From contig NC_051099.1 in the NCBI RefSeq assembly GCF_901709675.1, positions 8,868,001 to 8,932,000 on the forward strand: a DNA stretch of 64,000 nt, read 5' to 3'. The DNA comes from Syngnathus acus. Taxonomy: Eukaryota; Chordata; Actinopteri; Syngnathiformes; Syngnathidae. The position numbers and the translations under genes are program-made. The notes below the pieces were generated by a model that saw only the letters and a program-made list of their open reading frames with translations, did no database searches and had not been told where the DNA came from. Positions 46,079 through 57,628 of this stretch are shown here, piece after piece. Every line of letters begins with the position of its first letter. The stretch's first letter is position 1.

Positions 46079-47673
46079 TCAGCCACATCGGTACCCAATC
46101 CATGTGTACTTTTCTGTGCCTTGGCAAGGGTCTTCAGGCAGAGTGCTGTTAAATAAGGGGATGTCACACACGGACCTCTCTTCGCATCTACAAATGAAAG
46201 CCAAATGTTGAGAATTTGAGAAAGTCATCTTCGTGCCACACAGAACACGTTCTTGCCTGTTAGCTACGAGACTTGTGACAGAGGTGCTGCAGTTCAGGTT
46301 CTGATTGGCGTCCTCCATCTCTGCCGACCAGCAAAACGTCTTACCCCGACGCCCGTAAATGGCCAAAAGTACTATGATTGTCTGAGGAGCAGCTGCGCAG
46401 GGAAGAAGGCGCGTTACGGAATACGGGATGATTGGACATATTATTTGGACACATTACAAGTCATATTACATATAACATGACTTACGACAGTTGATGACGC
46501 GCGTCTGGCCGTCACAGATGACTGCGGTGAGGCAGGTGTTAGCGTGGCAGGTGTCGTCAGAGCTGCCCAAAACACCTTGCTTGCTTGACTTGCCTCATTT
46601 CAGTCATCACTGAGGATCGCTAACTTGCGAGTAAAGATTTAAGAGACAGATTCAACAAATATTGGCTAGCACGGACGTTGCTTTGTTTTCATTCTCAGCC
46701 CCTTTGGTTTCTCCTCCATTCGATTCTTTATCATCTTCTCCTTCGGCTCCTTGGTTTCCTCCTCCGGATCCTTCCTTTTCTCCTCCTTCTTCAGTTTCTC
46801 CTCATTCGGATTTGTTTTCATTTTCTCCTCTCAATTCTTTATTTTCTCCTCCAGATTCTCCATGCGATTCCTCCAGAGAAGATGAGGAGGAGGATAAAGA
46901 AGAGTCCAGGCTGACTGCACACAAGCAAATGGCAACAAGCAACAATATTGGGATTACAAAAGTAAGGCCATTCACTATTGCTTTCATGAGGCTGCCCGTA
47001 TGATTACTTTTTTTGGGACGTCAGTTGCTAACAAAGTGATGCTTTCCTACTGGTGACCAAACAGACATAACTCATTTTAGAAGTGCAACCGATTGACTGT
47101 AAGGCCAAAACCAAATTAGATCAGGATAAAAAATTGTCATCAAAGTATTCAAAGGCCACTTTGTCGAGGTTGCGTTTACCTGCCATGAAGAGTGTGATGG
47201 CCAGCACTGAAAGACAAATAGAGTGAGTATAGAGTGGACCAATGGAAGGAATCTGAACAAAGGAATACCCCCAACAGTGATGTTCAAGACCCCACCGAAG
47301 AAATTGCTGATGGGGCACACCTCCCTAGACGCAGCTGGTGTGCCCTTAATAGGGCAAGATCAGGAGTATGTAGGACAGGTGATAATATGGTCAGATGGGG
47401 CCTGGGGACGGATCAGTCATGTGAGTGTGGCGAGGGCGCCCAGACCATTGAGCATATCCTCCGAGCGTGCCCCTTATCATGCAGCCTGAACAACGCTGAT
47501 TTGCTGAATGTGAATCAGAACACCCTAGAATGGTTGGCTGTTTGGTGTGACAAGCTATGATGATGACTGAAAGACAAAAGCATGCATTTTCTTGAACGAC
47601 TCGTAACATGACTACGGCGCTGTTGTAGACTCTACTTACGAGCCGACAGCGTCCACTTGAGTGCCGAAGCCAT
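46079..47673 (-). CDS. Single-domain rhamnose-binding lectin (SUEL domain), secreted
   Basis: Five exons join in phase: 47640-47673, 47180-47206, 46486-46521, 46257-46392, 46079-46187; 342 nt, 113 residues. Exons 1-2 give a signal peptide (MASALKWTLSA then LLAITLFMAG). The SUEL/galactose-binding lectin domain follows: VICDGQTRVINC, then AIYGRRGKTFC (the YGR sugar-binding motif), CSTSVTSLVANR, CEERSVCDIP, and the closing DPCQGTEKY with YRC. The model has eight cysteines, the canonical number. Such lectins bind rhamnose or galactose on microbes and are found in fish mucus and eggs. Most fish members have two or three domains; this has one. The last intron (46188-46256) is 69 nt with GC-AG ends and stays open in frame, so retention is possible. 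Confidence 0.85.
46680..46935 (-). repeat. Polypurine tract in lectin intron, possible optional exon
   Basis: About 250 nt of GGAGGAGAAAAT-like purine on the minus strand. After an acceptor-like CTTGTGTGCAG (near 46935), a phase-1 frame would read Ser then Glu/Gly-rich residues but meets TGA after about 37 codons. I leave it out of the lectin. The complementary pyrimidine strand is also open (Ser/Pro repeats), as expected for low-complexity DNA. Confidence 0.6.
47223..47560 (+). mobile_element. Non-LTR retrotransposon C-terminal fragment
   Basis: The frame resembles the end of LINE polyproteins: LPRRSWCALNRARSG followed by WGLGTDQSCECGEGAQTIEH, the CCHC-like C-x-C...H...C zinc motif after the reverse transcriptase. 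It sits in the first intron of the lectin gene, antisense to it. Confidence 0.7.
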
Positions 47674-48503
47674 GGAGAGATGCTCGTGAATGACGATTCG
47701 GCACAAACCTGGAGTTCATCTAAAGAGGTTTGATGACGTTGACACTGTCGGGAGCTTTATTTGACTTGCATCTAAAAGCCAGTTGTCCATTTGGAGACAC
47801 GCGACTCTTGCGCCCGCGGGGTGTTTCCCCTCAACAGTCACTTTGGAGTTTGGGGCAAAATTGGCCGTCCTCTACACAGTTCTACAAGAGAAGCGGGGAA
47901 GAAAGATCCATTCAAACATCACTGATGTATGTTTTTACTGAAAAGAATTGGCACCACTCACGCAAACGCACTCCATCTGGAATAGCGAGTCTATATTTTC
48001 CCAGATAGAAAACTAATTTCTGTGTGTATGTGAGGAGGTGACGTGCATTGAAGTTTGTCCTCCTGAGGCGAACGACAATATACACGAAACACACACACCG
48101 AGTTCCGGACTTGAAGGCAATGAACTGCAGGCTGTCATCTTAATGAAGACGCTGAGCACACAAGCTGAACAAATGTGAACCATCGTCACTCATGATGATC
48201 ATGCCTTGTAGGTTTCTCTAAAATGTCCTTTTAAAAAAATTATTTGTAGTGCTAAAGTTGTTGAGCAAGTTGCATCCTCGAAACATGAATCTATCGTTCT
48301 CATCTTTTTCAAACCTGATGTCGAATTTAAAACCAGCAGCATCTCAGCAAAAGTACCTTTATTCACAGTTTAAGAACAAGAACACATCATTTGGTCGACG
48401 CAATTAAAAAGAAAAAGAAGAAAAAGTCATAAATCAGATCGTCAAAACACGATGGAGAAAGTTGTTGTTGAATTTCAGTCCAGTTGACCTGACGTGGTCG
48501 AAT
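47674..48503. other. Intergenic, lectin promoter side and havcr 3' flank
   Basis: About 830 bp separating two minus-strand genes. It must include the lectin promoter and the receptor's 3' UTR and poly(A) site. No clear signals or exons were seen. Confidence 0.5.
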
Positions 48504-51500
48504 CTAGTCAAGAGTGTAGATATTTTCTTGAACTGCTCTTCTCAACCTGATCTCGTAGATGATGTGAGGTGGTTCCTCGCTTGAAAAACTGGAAGAGAGA
48601 ATTATACCATGATCAAGGTCTCTTCAAACTACTTTCCGTTTGTGGCCAATTTTCATTTTCGACCAAAATGAATCAAAACCCTTAAACGGCGGCCTCATTT
48701 GAGCAGATGATGGCTTGCGGGAATACCCGTAGCAAACAGGATTAATCTGCTATTCCCAATACGTGAAAAGGCTCTCGTCAAGATATTTGGCCTTGAAAAT
48801 ACTCAGTTGAATAGAGAGAGTTTGAAAAGAACGACGTGCTCACCAGCCGCGCCTTAACACCGCCCCGGAAGAACCACCTGTACGAGAAAGCGAGAGAGAG
48901 TGAGAGAGAGAGAGTGCAAGAGAGAGTGTGTGAGAAAGAAAGAGTGTGAGAGTGATTGACAACGACAACATTCCAGTTGACAGACTTCATACCGTTTTTT
49001 TCCATGTATAATGCGCAAAATTTAACAAATTTCCATCCATCCATCCATCCATCTTCTTCCGCTTATCCGGGGTCGGGTCGCGGGGGCAGCAGCTTCAGGA
49101 GGGACTCCCAGACTTCCCTCTCCCCAGCTACTTCATCTAGCTCATCCCGGGGGATCCCAAGGCGTTCCCAGGCCAGCCGAGAGACATAGTCTCTCCAGCG
49201 CGTCCTGGGTCGTCCCCGGGGTCTCCTACCGGTGGGACATGCCCGGAACACCTCCCCAGGGAGGCGTCCAGGAGGCATCCTGATGAGATGCCCGAGCCAC
49301 CTCATCTGGCTCCTCTCAACGTGGAGGAGTAGCGACTCTACTCCGAGTCTCTCCCGGATGACCGAACTTCTCACCCTATCTCTAAGGGAGAGCCCGGACA
49401 TCCTGCGGAGAAAACTCATTTCGGCCGCTTGTATCCGGGATCTCGTTCTTTCGGTCACGACCCATAGCTCGTGACCATAGGTGAGGGTAGGAGCGTAAAT
49501 CGACCGGTAAATTGAGAGCTTTGCCTTTTGGCTCAGCTCTCTCTTTACCACGACGGACCGGTACAGAGTCCGCATTACTGCCGACGCTGCACCGATCCGC
49601 CTGTCGATCTCACGCTCCATCCTCCCCTCACTCGTGAACAAGACCCCAAGATACTTAAACTCCTCCACTTGGGGCAGGATCTCATCCCCGATCCGGAGAG
49701 GGCATTCCACCCTTTTCCGATCGAGGACCATGGACTCGGATTTGGAGGTGCTGACCCTCATCCCGACCGCTTCACACTCGGCTGCGAACCGCTCCAGTGA
49801 GAGCTGGAGATCACGGCCTGAAGAAGCCAACAGCACAACGTCGTCTGCAAAAAGCAGAGACGCGATGCTGAGGTCCCCAAACCGGACACCCTCAACGCCT
49901 CGGCTGCACCTAGAAATTCTGTCCATAAAAATTATGAACAGAATCGGTGACAAAGGGCAGCCTTGGCGGAGTCCAACCCTCACTGGGAACGAATCCGACT
50001 TACTGCCGGAAATGCGGACCACACTCTGGCATCGGTGATACAGGGACCGAACCGCCCTTATCAGTTGGCTCGGTACCCCGTACTCCCGAAGCACCCCCCA
50101 CAGAACCTCCCGAGGGACACGGTCGAACGCCTTCTCCAAGTCCACAAAACACATGTGGACTGGTTGGGCGAACTCCCATGCACCCTCGAGGATCCTGTTG
50201 AGGGTGAAGAGCTGGTCCACTGTTCCACGGCCAGGACGAAAGCCACACTGTTCCTCCTGAATCCGAGGTTCGACCTCCCGACGGACCCTCCTCTCCAGCA
50301 CCCCTGAATAGACCTTACCAGGGAGGCTGAGGAGTGTAATTCCCCTGTAATTGGAACACACCCTCCGGTCCCCCTTCTTAAAGAGGGGAACCACCACCCC
50401 AGTCTGCCAATCCAGAGGCACTGTCCCCGATGTCCACGCGATGCTGTAGAGACGTGTCAGCCATGACAGCCCCACAACATCCAGAGCCCTTAAGAAATCC
50501 GGGCGGATCTCATCCACCCCCGGGGCCTTGCCACCGAGGAGTTTTTTAACTACCTCAGTGACTTCAACCCCAGAGATTGGAGAGTCCGCCTCAGAGTCCC
50601 CAGGCCCTGCTTCCACAATGGAAGGCGTGTCGGTGGAATTGAGGAGGTTTTCGAAGTATTCTCCCCACCGACACACGACGTCCCGAGTCGAGGTCAGCAG
50701 CACGCCATCTCCACTGTAAACAGTGTTGACGTTGCACTGCTTCCCCCTCCTGAGACGCCGGATGGTGGACCAGAATTTCCTCGAAGCCGTCCGGAAGTCA
50801 TTCTCCATGGCCTCGCCGAACTCCTCCCACGCCCGGGTTTTTGCCTCAGCAACCGCCGAAGCCGCGTTCCGCTTGGCCACCCGGTACCTGTCAGCTGCCT
50901 CCGGAGTCCCGCAGGCCAAAACGGCCCGATAGGACTCCTTCTTCAGCTTGACGGCATCCCTTACCGCCGGTGTCCACCAGCGGGTTCGGGGATTGCCGCC
51001 ACGACAGGCACCAATGACCTTACGGCCACAGCTCCGGTCGGCCGCCTCAACAATGGAGGCGCGGAACAAGGTCCACTCGGACTCAATGTCCCCCGCCTCC
51101 CCTGGGACGTGGGAAAAGCTCTGCCGGAGGTGGGAGTTGAAGCTCTTATGACAGGGGATTCCGCCAGACGTTCCCAGCAGACCCTCACAGAACGTTTGGG
51201 TCTGCCAGGTCGGACCGGCATCTTCCCCCACCATCGGAGCCAACCCACCACCAGGTGGTGATCAGTTGACAGCTCCGCCCCTCTCTTCGCCCGAGTGTCC
51301 AAAACATGCGGCCGCAAATCCGATGACACGACTACAAAGTCGATCATCGAACTGCGGCCTAGGGTGTCCTGGTGCCAAGTGTACACATGGACACCCTTAT
51401 GTTTGAACATGGTGTTCATTATTGAAAATCCGTGTCGAGCACAGAAGTCCAACAATAGAACACCGCTCGGGTTCAGATCGGGGGGGCCGTTCCTCCCAAT

Positions 51501-54500
51501 CACGCCCTTCCAGGTCTCACTGTCATTGCCCACGTGAGCATTGAAGTCACCCAGTAGAACGACGGAGTCCCCAGAAGGAGCGCTCTCCAGCACTTCCTCC
51601 AGGGACTCCAAGAAGGGTGGGTACTCTGAGCTGCCGTTTGGTGCATAGACACAAACAACAGTCAGGACCCGTCCCCCCACCCGAAGGCGGAGGGAGGCTA
51701 CCCTCTCGTTCACCGGGGTGAACCCCAATGTGCAGGCGCCCAGCCGGGGGGCAATAAGTATACCCACACCTGCTCGACGCCTCTCACCGTGGGCAACTCC
51801 AGAGTGGAAGAGAGTCCAGCCCCTCTCGAGAGGGCTTGTACCGGAACCCAAACTGTGCGTGGAGGCAAGTCCGACTATATCTAGTCGGAACTTTTCTGCC
51901 TCGCACACCAGCTCGGGCTCCTTTCCAGCCAGAGAGGTGACATTCCATGTCCCAAGAGCCAGCTTCTGCAGCCGGGGATCAGACCGCCAAGGTCCCTGCC
52001 TTTGGCCGCCGCCCAGCTTGCAATGCACCCGACCCCTTTGGCCCCTCCCACAGGTGGTGAGCCCATGGGAAGGGGGACCCACGTTTCCTTTTCGGGCTGA
52101 GCCCGGCCGGGCCCCATGGGCGAAGGCCCGGCCACCAGACGCTCGCCTTCGAGCCCCGCCTCCAGGCCTGGCTCCAGAGGGGGGCCCCGGTGACCCGCGT
52201 CCGGGCGAGGGAAAACGTGATCCATTAATTTTTTTCATCATAAGGGGCTGATGAGCCGTGCTTTGTCTGGCCCCTCACCTAGGACCCGTTTGCCATGGGT
52301 GACCCTACCAGGGGCATGAAGCCCCAGACAACATGGCTCCTAGGATCATAGGGGCACGCAAACCCCTCCACCACGATAAGGTGACGACTCACGGAGGGGT
52401 TAACTAATTTATTGTCCTAAAATCTGGGGTGCGCATTATACATGCGTACATTTCTTTTTTTCTTTTTTTTTTGTTGAAGAAAATCTCCCTCGAAATAAAA
52501 CTTGAAATCACCTTTCTTCTTGTTTGTTGTCAATCGCGCATCGCATTCAGCCATCCTGCCCAACACACTTAGTCAGTAAAATTCATAATTGACGACACAT
52601 CGTTTGATGCGATAGTGCAATCCTTGATGGTGTGTTATTGTCAAATATTGTTTGTTTTTTAATCTCCATCGCAAACCGGATATCATACGGAGGCCGCCAT
52701 TACAGATGCGCAGAACGGATGCGCAAGACACGTCAGCTATATACTAAAGAGCGAGAGTTCAGTTCTAAACCTAAATGCGTATTACAGGTAATATTTTATT
52801 TCACAACACTTTGCCTTGTTCCTTTCGTCTCTGCTGTTCACTTCAAACACGCTCCATACGAACACAATGCTCTCGTATCAGACGCTTGCTCGATCACCTG
52901 CTCGTTTGCTGTCACAATGTACCCTACACAAATCCGAAACATTTCTCCGCTATCGAGTTTGCTAGCGCATGCGCAGTGATACTGACCGCCAGAATAACAT
53001 CCGGTTGTTCCCAAAGATGATCTTTTTTCTGAAATAATTTTACGTTTACGGATTTAAGTAGGAGTCAAAATTTGGGTGCGTATTATACATGGGTACAGGC
53101 TTTTTTCCAGCATCGACATGCCATTTTTAGGGTGCGTATTATACATGGGGGCGCATTATACATGGAAAACAACGGTATTCATGCCGGCGATGAGGACGAA
53201 GACGTACGCTTGAAGGCCAGGCACAAAAAAATGGCCGCCAGCGTTGTCAGCACGCTGAGGGAGAGCGACAGGACAGGAACGTTGATGTGAAGGGAGAGTG
53301 ACGCAGCGGGCTTGACCGCCTGAAAGACAACGAGTTTGACTTGTAAGCTACTCAGGTCCATCTTAGCCTTAGCTTAGCTACTTAACTTAGCTCGAGTTAA
53401 GCTAACACATTTTCCTAACTGGCTGTGTGCTTTATCTGCCGGAGCAAGTTACTTTTGGGAAAAACTACTTTCCGTATCTATTTGGGTTAACTGGCTGCAA
53501 AGTATCTTAGCTAGCTACTGATCAATTTTAGAAAGCTAGTTTTGTGTTTGGAACAAATTCCTTGGTCTAACAATCTTAGCCGACCTGTTTGACTTATCCA
53601 CCGTTTCTGTTCGAAAGAATGCTTCGTATTGGTTTTCAAAACGCAATATGTCATGTTACTCACAGTGATTGTGGTGGAGTGCAGCTTTGTCGAGTTCCCC
53701 TTGACAAGGTCTAGCTGAGGCGACAGAGGCAGCGTGTTCCCATTAACTGCCAAGACAAAGCGATTAAGAGTTATCAAATAGATCAAGACACTTATTTCAA
53801 CGATGAACTGCCAATTGGACTGATTCCATCAAAATCCACTTTGGTGTCCCGCAAGGTTTTGTACTATCCCTATTATTATTTTGCAAGATGTGTCGTTGAG
53901 GATTGTCTGACCTCCAGAAGTCGTCGACGCCTCTGTGACTTGTATTGTTGTGCTTGTTGTTGTTGTTGTTGTTGTTGCGCTTGTTGTTGTAGGACTGTTG
54001 ATTGAAGCTGACAGCGATAAAAACCAAACAAAGCAAGACAGCGCTGCAGGTAAAGCGGTCCCGGGGTCCTGCATGTTTTCTGTGTCTTCCTGCTGCTTGA
54101 AATAAATGAGCGAACTGATGCGTTTGAGCAACGCACCTTTGACCACCCGCAGGTTCATGATCACCTTCTTGTCATTGAACAGCCCGTCAATGTCCACCCT
54201 GCAGCAGTATGGCCCGCTGTCGCTCCGCCTCACATCAGCGATGTCCAAGTCCATTTGTCCTTCCAGGATGTCTCCCGTCAGCCGGTAGCGCTCATCCGCC
54301 TGCGGCGGGGTCACAAGCGCTTTGACGATACCGCCGGGCTCCATGTAAAAGTGCCTCAGGCCTTCACCTTGGAGATGACACCGTTCTCGTCGGTCTGGAT
54401 TAGGGTGTTGCTGCACCAGAGGGTTCCGCAGCCCCGGCCCCAGCACACCCGACTCAGGCCGAATCGCTTCACCGAATACTGGCAGGACAGTGAGGCCACG

Positions 54501-54909
54501 CCGCCTTCGCTTACTTTGTAACAGCAAATGGGAACAATGGCACCTGCTGTGAGATGCAAACGTGAATTTAGGAGACAATACGCTGCCGGATTACTCTTCG
54601 GATATTGACTGATGGATGAAAACATCCAGCCATCCATTTTCTAAAGCGCTTGTCCCAAGCGCACTGACCACTGCTCTGCTGCTATGCATGCAAAAAAAAA
54701 GTTCCTGCCCCAATGACGTCCCGATGCCATGGAGACAAAGAGTTTCTTCAAATCTTATCATTTCATGCCTTTGTTGATGTCGACAGCGATGAATCTCGTG
54801 ATTTCGACATCTCACCTGAGAGAAGGAGGAACACGGTGACAAAGGTCTGAGGAGTTAGACCGTGGCGAGGCGACGTGAAGGTCATCATGGTGTTTGACTG
54901 TGTGCTCAT
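48504..54909 (-). CDS. TIM-family receptor (HAVCR1/TIMD4-like)
   Basis: Eight exons close in phase: 54816-54909, 54368-54546, 54137-54299, 53912-54007, 53664-53746, 53208-53319, 48844-48877, 48504-48588; 846 nt, 281 residues. Order: signal peptide (FVTVFLLLS); IgV domain with TIM cysteines ([27 protein letters not shown]) and GLFND, which keeps the Asn-Asp of the calcium and phosphatidylserine site; Thr-rich mucin stalk ([12 protein letters not shown]); transmembrane helix ([14 protein letters not shown]); basic juxtamembrane part; tail ending ENIYTLD, like the phosphotyrosine site of TIM-1. TIM receptors on immune cells recognise phosphatidylserine and regulate T cells and uptake of dying cells. 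The IgV domain is split by a 68-nt intron (54300-54367). The intron before the tail exons is 4.3 kb because of transposons. Orthology within the family is unclear. Confidence 0.93.
49063..51243 (-). CDS. LINE reverse transcriptase frame
   Basis: 726-residue frame with the non-LTR RT blocks: [51 protein letters not shown] and the active site [11 protein letters not shown], then a C-terminal region with [14 protein letters not shown] and RGRPRTRW typical of fish genomic LINEs. No stop interrupts it. The resemblance starts at about 51195, overlapping the endonuclease frame. The clade is left open. Confidence 0.9.
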   Translation of the reverse strand: MAPMVGEDAGPTWQTQTFCEGLLGTSGGIPCHKSFNSHLRQSFSHVPGEAGDIESEWTLFRASIVEAADRSCGRKVIGACRGGNPRTRWWTPAVRDAVKLKKESYRAVLACGTPEAADRYRVAKRNAASAVAEAKTRAWEEFGEAMENDFRTASRKFWSTIRRLRRGKQCNVNTVYSGDGVLLTSTRDVVCRWGEYFENLLNSTDTPSIVEAGPGDSEADSPISGVEVTEVVKKLLGGKAPGVDEIRPDFLRALDVVGLSWLTRLYSIAWTSGTVPLDWQTGVVVPLFKKGDRRVCSNYRGITLLSLPGKVYSGVLERRVRREVEPRIQEEQCGFRPGRGTVDQLFTLNRILEGAWEFAQPVHMCFVDLEKAFDRVPREVLWGVLREYGVPSQLIRAVRSLYHRCQSVVRISGSKSDSFPVRVGLRQGCPLSPILFIIFMDRISRCSRGVEGVRFGDLSIASLLFADDVVLLASSGRDLQLSLERFAAECEAVGMRVSTSKSESMVLDRKRVECPLRIGDEILPQVEEFKYLGVLFTSEGRMEREIDRRIGAASAVMRTLYRSVVVKRELSQKAKLSIYRSIYAPTLTYGHELWVVTERTRSRIQAAEMSFLRRMSGLSLRDRVRSSVIRERLGVESLLLHVERSQMRWLGHLIRMPPGRLPGEVFRACPTGRRPRGRPRTRWRDYVSRLAWERLGIPRDELDEVAGEREVWESLLKLLPPRPDPG
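50961..52241 (-). CDS. LINE endonuclease frame
   Basis: 426-residue frame. After a low-complexity Gly/Arg/Pro N-terminus comes an apurinic-type endonuclease: [41 protein letters not shown] and the catalytic STDHHLVV. The family resemblance ends near position 51195 and continues in another frame (next entry), so the element appears to have one frameshift there. Beyond that point this frame is not LINE-like. Confidence 0.88.
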   Translation of the reverse strand: MMKKINGSRFPSPGRGSPGPPSGARPGGGARRRASGGRAFAHGARPGSARKGNVGPPSHGLTTCGRGQRGRVHCKLGGGQRQGPWRSDPRLQKLALGTWNVTSLAGKEPELVCEAEKFRLDIVGLASTHSLGSGTSPLERGWTLFHSGVAHGERRRAGVGILIAPRLGACTLGFTPVNERVASLRLRVGGRVLTVVCVYAPNGSSEYPPFLESLEEVLESAPSGDSVVLLGDFNAHVGNDSETWKGVIGRNGPPDLNPSGVLLLDFCARHGFSIMNTMFKHKGVHVYTWHQDTLGRSSMIDFVVVSSDLRPHVLDTRAKRGAELSTDHHLVVGWLRWWGKMPVRPGRPKRSVRVCWERLAESPVIRASTPTSGRAFPTSQGRRGTLSPSGPCSAPPLLRRPTGAVAVRSLVPVVAAIPEPAGGHRR

Positions 54910-55521
54910 TGTCAGACCACTCTTACACTGACCCAATGACAGAGCTCTGAGCGTGTGAGTGCGTGTGTGTGGGCGGTTGTGTGTTACAATCATAAAGACT
55001 TCATTGATTCGTGCTGAATGTTAGCTGTGTGTTTTGCACTCGCAGATTTATGGTTAGAAAATGGCAATTATATTTTGCGCATTTTCGGGTTCTGTTTGGG
55101 TGATTACGTTTGTCTTATTTATCCAAAAAATATAGTGGGATGGCAACAAGTGATTGAAGGTTAAAAGTATATTTCCTCATTGTTATAATTTTATTTCCCT
55201 CCAACCAGAATCAAACAAATTTTGGTTGTACTGTACTGTTGATGAAGGAAAACAAGAAGTGAAGGAATTGATGGAAGGAAATCAGGCATACTAAAGGACT
55301 TTGTTTCGCTCGCTCTCTCACATACACTGACACCCAATGGTCAATTGTGTGGCGATGTCACAAACTACTCCATTATTCGTGTCAAATATCCCCCTTTCAC
55401 TTTTCTTTCTTGAATAACGCAGAGGCATTTTGATGTGATGAACTAAATGACGACGACTACAGATGATTTTTTTGGGGAATGCAAGATTTTAGAAAGGTGG
55501 TCATGTAACCTGGGAACAAAG
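54910..55521. other. TIM-family upstream region
   Basis: Upstream of the TIM-family start codon; contains a short GT/GC-rich stretch (54953-54982). No exon is recognised. Confidence 0.5.
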
Positions 55522-56634
55522 TACCGTATTTTCCGCCCTAAAAGGCGCACCGGGTTATAAGGCGCACCTTCAATGAACGGCCCATTTTAAAACTTTGTCC
55601 ATATATAAGGCGCACCGGATTATAAGGCGCATAAAATAGAAGCTATACTGCATCAAACTGAGGTTGACTAGGGTTGCGGTATGCATCCACTAGCCAATAA
55701 CCAAAGAGCCCTCTGTAAACAATCGCGTTTCTCAAACGATCTCCTATAAAATGATCGGAACTGACTAAAGTTCGATCTAACGCATTGGTACTACTTACCT
55801 ATGTTTCCCTTCCATATCGATCCGTAGATTTACTCGAAACATTAACAGAGCAGCCTATTTTGACATGAAATAGCCTGGTACGTATAGCAGCTATCGCAAT
55901 AGCATTAGCCATCCGCAAAGTCTCACGAGCCTCAGCTCGCAATCTCCCATGAGCCTCAGCGAAGTGTAAACAATCGCGTTTCTCAAACTATCTCCTATAA
56001 AATGATCGGAACTGACTAAAGTTCGATCTAACGCATTGGTACTACTTACCTATGTTTCCCTTCCATATCGATCCGTAGATTTACTCGAAACATTAACAGA
56101 GCAGCCTATTTTGACATGAAATAGCCTGGTACGTATAGCAGCTATCGCAATAGCATTAGCCATCCGCAAAGTCTCACGAGCCTCAGCTCGCAATCTCCCA
56201 TGAGCCTCAGCAAAGTGTAAACAATCGCGTTTCTCAAACGATCTCCTATAAAATGATCGGAACTGACTAAAGTTCGATCTAACGCATTGGTACTACTTAC
56301 CTATGTTTCCCTTCCATATCGATCCGTAGATTTACTCGAAACATTAACAGAGCAGCCTATTTTGACATGAAATAGCCTCGCGGGTACAACAGCTATTCGG
56401 TGACGCCCCCTGACTACAGTTGCCGTAATGCTGGGAAGCGATGCGACCTTGTTATTTACTAGTCGTACTAAAACGTACTGAAACATTTTGGCAGAGCACT
56501 GTGTACAACCAGTATGGATCAACAAATTCATCAGTTGATCCATATATAAGGCGCACTGGCCTATAAGGCGCACTGTCGGCTTTTGAGAAAATTTTAGGTT
56601 TTTAGGTGCGCCTTTTAGGGCGGAAAATACGGTA
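55522..56634. mobile_element. TIR element, family c (TACCGTATTTTCCGCC ends), 1.1 kb
   Basis: Inverted ends of 30 bp or more: TACCGTATTTTCCGCCCTAA (55522) and TTAGGGCGGAAAATACGGTA (to 56634). ATAAGGCGCAC motifs recur within about 120 bp of both ends. No transposase frame. The interior is occupied by 251-bp tandem repeats. Confidence 0.9.
55715..56375. repeat. 251-bp tandem repeat, about 2.6 copies
   Basis: Units begin GTAAACAATCGCGTTTCTCA at 55715, 55966 and 56217, an exact 251-bp period. Copies are nearly identical; the third stops near 56375. This is satellite-like growth inside a transposon and is not a CRISPR array (unit far too long, no spacers). Confidence 0.95.
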
Positions 56635-57628
56635 GTTTGAAAGTTTTAGGTCTCGCTAACGGCCTCCAGTTTTGACGGCTCTAATTGACTTCTTATTTTT
56701 TTCCAAAAGCTGTACCATTTTAAACTGTTTTCCGTGCAGTGTCATGCATCTATTCTATTGTAAAGCGTTTTGGAACTTTTAATAGTTAAGGTGTGTTTAT
56801 TGTGAAAGGAGTTCAATACTTCCGTTACTTTGCTTGTATTACTTCTTCAACCCGGAATTGATTCTTAGTGACACTGTTTGGAATCGTAACTTTCGACACC
56901 CGGTAGCGGAATAGTGTTGAACTATTCATTGATAGTCAAGTAGCCACAACAGCTGAGCAGGCGTCCAAAAATGTAGTGAATGCTATTTTAAATTGGATGT
57001 TACAACTACATTTCGTATAGGAGATAGCTCTTCTTCGAAGCCACGTTAGCTGCAGAGCTAACCAGAGCTAACAGGGCTTTCGGTCGGGGGCTAAACGCGG
57101 TGGAATGACCTGAGAAAACAAGCCAGGAGAGCAGTAAAGGTTTGACATTTCAATGTGTGTGTGTGGTTTTTTTTGACGCTCTGTAGTGATGCGAGACCAC
57201 AGCTAGTCACGTCACGGAAAGGTGCATTATGTCACACGATGACCAAATTATTGTAGCTCATTACACAGATGACCGGATTAGCCATGTAAAGAACGACGAA
57301 CACTGATGTCATTTAACAGTTTGCTCTTGTGGCCTTGTCGACTTCAATTAACGCTTATTCTATGTACAAAAAAATACATTTGAAGGCAGTGTAATCATAT
57401 GAAGTTAGTTAAAAAACACTAAAGAAAATGTATGTTGTAGATATGAGAGGGACGTGGTGGTCAAAAGAGAACATAGGAATATGCGCTGTGCCATTTTTAT
57501 GCTGACTAGGGGTCGAGCCCTGACTACAGTGACGTCCGGTGCAAGAGCAGAGCCCGAACTGGGGGTTGAATGAGTGTGAGAGTGCCCATAAAACGTGAGC
57601 CGCTTTCTGTCTTCTTCCACTATCCAGG
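56635..57628. other. Intergenic, pgap2 upstream region
   Basis: No further exon is identified with confidence. TATCCAG just before the ATG of pgap2 (57622-57628) is a possible acceptor, implying a noncoding exon somewhere upstream. Confidence 0.5.

Larger units (their letters stand above)
49033..52399 (-). mobile_element. Near-full-length non-LTR retrotransposon (APE-type LINE)
   Basis: The 3' tail is (ATGG)n on the minus strand. The flanks TTAACAAATTT (49022-49032) and TTAACTAATTT (52400-52410) are an 11-bp target duplication with one mismatch. The intact site in the sister TIR element confirms the insertion point. Two overlapping frames encode endonuclease and reverse transcriptase. Confidence 0.9.
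48990..53177. mobile_element. TIR element, family b, carrying a LINE
   Basis: Ends TACCGTTTTTTTCCATGTAT (48990) and CATGGAAAACAACGGTA (to 53177). The interior from 52411 shares long stretches with the reverse complement of 43913-44411. Excluding the LINE it is about 0.8 kb. It lies in the last long intron of the TIM-family gene, ending only 31 bp from the transmembrane exon. Confidence 0.87.

Noticed and set aside
46662-47003. 113-residue Ser/Pro frame on the plus strand
   Set aside because: Low-complexity pyrimidine strand of a polypurine tract inside a lectin intron.
53829-54578. 249-residue minus-strand frame covering part of the TIM receptor
   Set aside because: It reads through introns 54300-54367 and 54008-54136; spliced exons restore the TIM cysteine pattern.
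55715-56375. Regular repeats considered as a CRISPR-like array
   Set aside because: Unit is 251 bp, directly abutting with no spacers, inside a eukaryotic TIR element.
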